Under the pieces are notes generated by a model. It ran no database searches. It saw only the letters and a program-made list of their open reading frames with translations, and was not told where the DNA came from. Below are positions 41,759 through 46,593 of a DNA stretch of 46,593 nt, piece by piece (position 1 is the first letter of the stretch; each line of letters opens with the position of its first letter). This DNA comes from Chloroflexota bacterium. Its GTDB lineage: Bacteria > Chloroflexota > Chloroflexia > Thermomicrobiales > UBA6265. Position numbers and translations under genes: made by a program. The DNA lies in contig JAEWEG010000023.1 of assembly GCA_023389575.1 (NCBI GenBank), forward strand, positions 1-46,593, read 5' to 3'.

Positions 41759-41817
41759 ACACATAAGGCAAATGTAAGTCCGCTCATTGAAGTGTTGGCG
41801 CAACTCGGGCGGATCGC

Positions 41818-44442
41818 CTATACCTCGTACACCTTCATCACTTCATCGCCATAGTGATTGATTACCTTCACCGCGATCTTCCCACTCGACGGAACCGAGA
41901 ACGGGCGGCTCTCCGTCCGGTACAGGCTCGCCCAGGCATCCTCGTCGATCTCTGCACGCAACGCCCGCTTCAACTTGTCGTACGGCTCCTGCGCACCGGT
42001 GAAGTACGCGTGTCGCACGAAGAAACTCTCCTCGTTGTAGTCCGTGTCGATGAACCAACATGCGATGTCCTTCGTGTCGTTGGACCGAACGTCGCCGGTA
42101 GTCGGATCGTAGACGTCGACTCCGTGGACTTTCACGACGACATCGCTGCCTTGCCGGGCAATTTCCACGTCGGGTTCACCGAACACCATGAACAGGTTTC
42201 CGGCGCCAGTTTTCTTGAGCAAATCCTCGCCCAGCGCCAGGTCCGGGTTCATCTTGACCGGAAGTACGGTTAGTTGCCCGTACCGCTTCGCTTCCTCCGA
42301 GACATGTGCATCGAACGCGAACCCCGCCACGATCAGCACGTCGTAGCCGATGCCCTGCACGGCCTCCTTGGCGGCGTTCTTCACCTGATCCGGGCCGACC
42401 GTTCCGTACTCAGGCCCAAGCGAAACGGCCACTCGCCGAATCAATCCTTCGCCGTCGGTGAACTCACCGGTTGCATGAATGTGCTTGCGAGGATCGCCAG
42501 CGAATGTTTCCAGTCGATCGAATGTCAGTCGTTGCCCCTTGTACCCGTTCTGGACACCCGCCTTGCGAAGGTTGTCGAGAATAGTGGTCGCGAAGTCACC
42601 CTGGCGGGTCTCCTCCTCGGGCGAAAGCGTGCCGTCAAAGTCGTCGTCGGCGGTGGAGAGCACGCGATGTGGCGACAGCGATTCAACCGTGAACGGTCCG
42701 GTCACACGGACCCGTTTTGTGTCCTCGTATGGCTGGTCGTAAAGTGTCTCGAACTCGGCGTGGCGGGCAATTGCGGCGTCGATCTCCTCACGAGTCATGC
42801 CTTCGACGATGTCCGGATTGTTGGCGATCGCCTTGAGCGTGATGTGCGGAACCCGCTTGTAGACGAAGCCTTTCCGGATGTCGCCCTCGGTCGGATAGGG
42901 TGGTGGCGTCTGGCCGGTCAGCTCGGTCTCCTTGGCAATCCCCTCCGCCGTATCGGCCAGGTAGTAGTATGGAAATTTCGCCGCCATCAATCGCGTCCGC
43001 GCCAGCGCCAAAGCGACCCGCGAAGTATCAATAGTGATCCAACGCCGCCCCCACTGCTCGGCGACATACGCCGTCGTACCCGACCCGCAAGTGGGATCGA
43101 GCACAAGATCACCGGGGTCAGTGGTCATCAGGATGCAGCGCTCTATGGCCTTGGTTCCCGTCTGTACTACGTATATTTTGTCTTCGGTGAAGCTCCCAGT
43201 TGCAGTATCATCCCAAAGCTTGGTGACGGCAACAGCGGGAAAATCATCCACGTATCGCACGTACTGTAGCGAGTTCGCTGCTACATGCATTCGCTGAGCG
43301 TGAGCCAGTCTCGCAAGACCACCGAGGTTTGTTTTCCATCGCTGTGTATAGACCTTCCCATCCAGCGTAAAGTCAAGGAGTGGATTGCCCTGAGAAGTGA
43401 TGTTATCCGCCTTATAAATACGCGCACTTGACGGAATAGGCACTACCCCCTCTCGTTCCGCTTTAGTCATTCCTCGCCTCTGACCATCTGGAAAGTCAAG
43501 CCAAGTATAGGTTGAGGCTGTACCAGAGAGACGACTCTTGGCCTGATACAGTTGGCGAAATTTCGTCTCGGATCGACTCTTTCCATACCAAATCAAGAAG
43601 TCAAATCTATCAGGAAGAAAAGCCTGGGTTAGGCCGCTAGTCTTGACATAGGCAATCTCTCCGCAAAAATTCTCACTTCCAAAAATTTCATCAAGCAGAC
43701 TACGAACAAGATGAACATTTTCATCACCAATCTGCACGAAAACGCTGCCCGACTCCGTAAGCAGTTCCCGAGCGACAACAAGACGGTCGCGCAGGTAAGC
43801 AAGATACGAATGGATACCCAGTTGCCAAGTATCCCGAAATGCGCGGACCTGTTCGGGCTGGCGTGTGGCGTCGGTAACGCTACCATCCTTCACGTCACGC
43901 TTTCGGGTGCTGACCTGCCAGTTGGAACCGAACTTGATCCCGTAAGGCGGATCAATGTAGACCGTCTGGACCTTGCCCTTGAGTCCTTCCTTCTCCGCCA
44001 GGCTCGTCATCGCCAGCAGCGAATCACCGAGGATGAAGCGATTCGACCAGTGCTGCTGGTGCTGGTAGAACTCGACCTTCTTCTCAAAGTCGTCACCAAG
44101 CCCGTTGAAGTCACTGAACATGTCCATCTGCGCGGCGGCCGGGTTGGCTTGGATGCGTGGCAGGTCGTCGATGATCGCCCGTGGGTGAATCTTCTCCTGA
44201 ATGTAGATCGGCACCACCGGAACCTGCAGGTCCTGTCGATCCTGCTCGTCCTTACCCTTCCATACCAGTTGCGGATCGAGCGAAGGGTCGCGTGGATAGA
44301 GCATGGTTTGGGGAGCTGTTTCGTCACTCGCCACGAAGTCGCGCAGTTCCTCGGTCGGAATATTCGCCCGCGTCTCATGCGTATGCCGGATCGCGTCGAT
44401 TTCCACTGGTGTTGCCTGCTTACGCGTGCTTCGTGCCGTCAT
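41818..44442 (-). CDS. Site-specific DNA methyltransferase, Type III Mod-like
   Basis: An 874-residue adenine/cytosine-N4 methyltransferase of the beta class: DPPY motif IV at residues 164-167 comes first, then motif I DPTCGSGTT at 449-457 with the AdoMet-binding segment RRWITIDTSRVAL. The stretch between them (about 215-437) should be the target-recognition domain and is much lower in G+C than the rest. A long C-terminal extension (about 350 residues) follows motif I. The gene follows the nuclease/helicase gene by 66 bases, an order opposite to most mod-res operons. It methylates host DNA to protect it from its partner. Confidence 0.9.
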   Translation of the reverse strand: MTARSTRKQATPVEIDAIRHTHETRANIPTEELRDFVASDETAPQTMLYPRDPSLDPQLVWKGKDEQDRQDLQVPVVPIYIQEKIHPRAIIDDLPRIQANPAAAQMDMFSDFNGLGDDFEKKVEFYQHQQHWSNRFILGDSLLAMTSLAEKEGLKGKVQTVYIDPPYGIKFGSNWQVSTRKRDVKDGSVTDATRQPEQVRAFRDTWQLGIHSYLAYLRDRLVVARELLTESGSVFVQIGDENVHLVRSLLDEIFGSENFCGEIAYVKTSGLTQAFLPDRFDFLIWYGKSRSETKFRQLYQAKSRLSGTASTYTWLDFPDGQRRGMTKAEREGVVPIPSSARIYKADNITSQGNPLLDFTLDGKVYTQRWKTNLGGLARLAHAQRMHVAANSLQYVRYVDDFPAVAVTKLWDDTATGSFTEDKIYVVQTGTKAIERCILMTTDPGDLVLDPTCGSGTTAYVAEQWGRRWITIDTSRVALALARTRLMAAKFPYYYLADTAEGIAKETELTGQTPPPYPTEGDIRKGFVYKRVPHITLKAIANNPDIVEGMTREEIDAAIARHAEFETLYDQPYEDTKRVRVTGPFTVESLSPHRVLSTADDDFDGTLSPEEETRQGDFATTILDNLRKAGVQNGYKGQRLTFDRLETFAGDPRKHIHATGEFTDGEGLIRRVAVSLGPEYGTVGPDQVKNAAKEAVQGIGYDVLIVAGFAFDAHVSEEAKRYGQLTVLPVKMNPDLALGEDLLKKTGAGNLFMVFGEPDVEIARQGSDVVVKVHGVDVYDPTTGDVRSNDTKDIACWFIDTDYNEESFFVRHAYFTGAQEPYDKLKRALRAEIDEDAWASLYRTESRPFSVPSSGKIAVKVINHYGDEVMKVYEV

Positions 44443-44508
44443 GGTCTGACTCTCCGTTGGACGATTGGTTGCGATGCGGTTCTCGGTGGACCAATACGCG
44501 GTCGGTCC

Positions 44509-46593
44509 CTACAAACGATCTGATCCGGCGTATACGTGTCCCCGAATGTCGCTCGCCGCGTTCCATGGATCGGTGATTTCCACGTAATCCCACCGACCGA
44601 ATGTGCCCTGGTTGTTCACCGCCGGAAGCCAGAAGGCTCGGGCCGTCTCCGCCTTAATCGCCTTTTCCTTCTTCGACTCACCCGAGACTTCCACGATCAG
44701 GTTCAGCAGGTCGTCCGGGCCGTGACCGTCGTCGATGCAGGCGATGAAGTCGGGAATATAGGTTCGTTCCTTGCCCTCCAAGGAATACGGAATCGAAAAC
44801 CCGAGATTCTCGTTCTTCACGTACCGCGCCACCTCATCCATGCTTTCCAGCACTTCCGCCATCTTCTGTTCCCAGTCATACGTGTCCAATACAACGTGGG
44901 AAACGTGGCACTTCTCGGGGTCGGTCACCATCACTGGCTTGGTCGTATCGAAATCGACGTAACGGGTGGAGCCAATCGCATCGTAGGGTCGCATGATTGG
45001 GAGCAATCGGGGCGTCCCCGACTCGCCCTGCACAATCGCCGAGTAGACACCATCCGCCGCCTCGTTGCGCGTCGCGCTCGCGTTTAACCAGCCGATATGG
45101 GTGCCGTCCTTGTAGACCACACAGGTTTTCAGGTACCGCCGGGTGATCTCCAGCACCTGTGGAAACAGCCACGGGCGAGGATTGCCTTCTGGATCCTTTA
45201 GGCGGTTCATCGTCTCGCTGGCGATTTCGAACGTAATCTGATTTGTCCGTCGCGCGGCCAGATCCCAGGTTTCGTGCAAGGCGGTCTCGCCAATGCTACC
45301 GGCCACTTGGGTCAAGCTGGGCGTGTCCTGCGTCGAAATCGTCAGGGGCGACACTCGGCTGAAATCGGCCGCCAGCCGACCGTCGGGAATCTCGTAGCGA
45401 TATCCGGCCAGGCGAGGAAAGGTGATCTCGCACACTTCGCGCTCCTTCAGCGCCTTGACCCGCGTCGGAATCTTTCGCGGTTTCGGGTCGCCCACGTCAC
45501 CGTTGCTGGGGATGAACGAGAAGGGGATGCCGTAGACCTCGGCATACTCCGGCTCGAAGAAGCCATTGTCATCCGCCGCGTAGCTCATGCGTCGCAGGGC
45601 TCGCCCCACGACTTGTTCGCAAAGCAACTGTGTGCCAAACGCCCGAACCCCCAGGATGTGGGTAACGGTGTTGGCGTCCCACCCCTCGGTCAGCATCGAA
45701 ACGCTCACCACGCACCGAATGTGTTCGCCCAGGCGACCCGCTTTGCCGACCGTGTTCATCACTTCGCGCAGCAGGTCCTCGTCGGTCAGGTCGTCCGTAT
45801 CGCGCCCGGGAAATCGCTGGCGATACTCGGCCTTGAACTCTTCAATCTCTCGGGCGGCGTAGCGCTTGAACTCATCGCTCATCGCGTTGCCAGATTCCAG
45901 TTGCTGGCTGTCCACCAGAATGGTGTTCGGGCTGTGCCGCCACTTGCCGTATCCATCGTCATTCGCGAACAACGAAAGCCGCCCAGGAACAATGGTCTTG
46001 ACCTCGTTGCCGTCGTCGTCATGCCCGGCAACCTTTTCCCACCCGCCAATGTAGTCGAAGACCATCTTGGAGACGTTGGTGTTGTTACACACCACGATGA
46101 ACACTGGCGGAGTGGAGCCGCCTTCGCGGTTAGCCTCACTGGCCTCCCAACGCTCGAACGAGCGTCGGTAGTCGTTGTAGAGGCTGTCCAGCGCGCCTTC
46201 CAGTTCCTTCGGCAGGTTCGGCGCAATCCCTTCAAGGGAATCAGTCTTGCGCCCCTTCTTCGGCAAGTCGTCCCGAATCCGGCTCCAGAGGTCACGATAG
46301 GTCGGCAATTCGCCCACCATCGAATCGTCGGCAATCGGGACGCGAGGCACCTTCACGATGCCGGACTCAATCGCGTCGATCAGCGAGAAATCAGAAACCA
46401 CCCAGGGAAAGAGCGTCCCCTCGCTGTAGCCGGAGCCACGAAGGAAGAATGGGGTAGCCGAGAGGTCGAAGATGGTCTTGACGCCGATCTTCTTTTGCAC
46501 CGCTTCGATCCCGGAAATCCAGATCCGGGCTTCCTCTTCTCGCTGCTTCGCCTCCTCCCGCTCCTCGCCCACCAGCTTGGGGTTTGCCAGTGC
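44509..46593 (-). CDS. Type III-like restriction helicase-nuclease (Res), truncated
   Basis: The frame runs open to the window edge, so the N-terminus with Walker A is outside. Visible: helicase motif III DLSATPF near 46455, motif VI QVVGRALRR near 45600, and a C-terminal nuclease-like region with PDFIA (about 44750) and VEVSGESKKEK (about 44680). The expected ExK reads EVS; the lysines three and four residues further on could serve instead. The gene is upstream of mod on the minus strand. It should cleave unmodified DNA after ATP-driven translocation. Confidence 0.88.
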   Translation of the reverse strand, partial: ALANPKLVGEEREEAKQREEEARIWISGIEAVQKKIGVKTIFDLSATPFFLRGSGYSEGTLFPWVVSDFSLIDAIESGIVKVPRVPIADDSMVGELPTYRDLWSRIRDDLPKKGRKTDSLEGIAPNLPKELEGALDSLYNDYRRSFERWEASEANREGGSTPPVFIVVCNNTNVSKMVFDYIGGWEKVAGHDDDGNEVKTIVPGRLSLFANDDGYGKWRHSPNTILVDSQQLESGNAMSDEFKRYAAREIEEFKAEYRQRFPGRDTDDLTDEDLLREVMNTVGKAGRLGEHIRCVVSVSMLTEGWDANTVTHILGVRAFGTQLLCEQVVGRALRRMSYAADDNGFFEPEYAEVYGIPFSFIPSNGDVGDPKPRKIPTRVKALKEREVCEITFPRLAGYRYEIPDGRLAADFSRVSPLTISTQDTPSLTQVAGSIGETALHETWDLAARRTNQITFEIASETMNRLKDPEGNPRPWLFPQVLEITRRYLKTCVVYKDGTHIGWLNASATRNEAADGVYSAIVQGESGTPRLLPIMRPYDAIGSTRYVDFDTTKPVMVTDPEKCHVSHVVLDTYDWEQKMAEVLESMDEVARYVKNENLGFSIPYSLEGKERTYIPDFIACIDDGHGPDDLLNLIVEVSGESKKEKAIKAETARAFWLPAVNNQGTFGRWDYVEITDPWNAASDIRGHVYAGSDRL

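Larger units (their letters stand above)
41470..41817. other. AT-richer junction with three inverted repeats
   Basis: A 348-base spacer between the LLM gene and the methyltransferase gene. Base composition drops (41701-41760 has 26 G+C of 60 by hand count). It contains the three inverted repeats listed separately and no gene I can support. Confidence 0.7.

Overview
The window is 46.6 kb of high-GC DNA, densely coded, with a mostly ordinary metabolic and transport gene content. It has twin-arginine (Tat) signals on solute-binding proteins, LLM-class (F420/flavin) oxidoreductases, a C-terminal LPXTG sorting signal, many Thr/Pro-rich secreted proteins and no tRNA or rRNA. This looks most like a Chloroflexota bacterium of the Thermomicrobia/Sphaerobacter type, probably environmental. 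That placement is inference from gene style; an actinobacterium is the main alternative and no marker gene in the window settles it.

Layout. 1-3300 (+): 3' part of an ADP-ribosylglycohydrolase, a two-repeat secreted protein, and a 2-hydroxyacid dehydrogenase translationally coupled to an HpcH/HpaI-type aldolase. 3438-6268 (-): a LysE/GAP-type exporter, a Gfo/Idh/MocA dehydrogenase and a xylose-isomerase-like TIM barrel protein. 6522-8360 (+): an APH-type kinase and an LLM oxidoreductase. 8528-20015 (-): a run of about 11.5 kb that reads, in transcription order, amidohydrolase, Rieske protein, LacI regulator, DppB and DppC permeases, then four paralogous Tat-exported peptide/opine-type solute-binding proteins. 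A good promoter (TTGACG, 17 bp, TAGCGT) overlapped by an inverted repeat stands at its head. No transporter ATPase is encoded there.

20330-25530: a GH114-like secreted hydrolase, a YciI-like protein, a HipA-like kinase with its DUF3037 partner, an LPXTG-type surface protein with two repeats, a YetF/DUF421 membrane protein and an anchored unknown. 25733-29845: a stress/aldehyde-type cluster in which an AraC regulator is divergent from two aldo/keto reductases, a cupin and a carboxymuconolactone-decarboxylase-like protein. 29911-34462: a Nudix protein, then a YtrA-type GntR regulator with two ABC-2 export systems (minus strand). 34638-37966 (+): a small Tat protein coupled to a GMC oxidoreductase (sorbitol/gluconate dehydrogenase type), and an AraC regulator. 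37993-41469: small membrane and secreted proteins and a second LLM oxidoreductase.

41818 to the end (-): a Type III-like restriction-modification pair. The nuclease/helicase gene is cut by the window edge and lies upstream of the methyltransferase gene. The junction to the chromosome-like part carries three consecutive perfect inverted repeats in an AT-richer spacer. Within the methyltransferase, only the segment between motif IV (DPPY) and motif I, where the target-recognition domain should lie, drops sharply in G+C, a sign of domain exchange. This edge is the most accessory-like part of the window. No wholly new system is evident, but the four-SBP operon, the inverted-repeat junction and the recombined recognition domain deserve follow-up.
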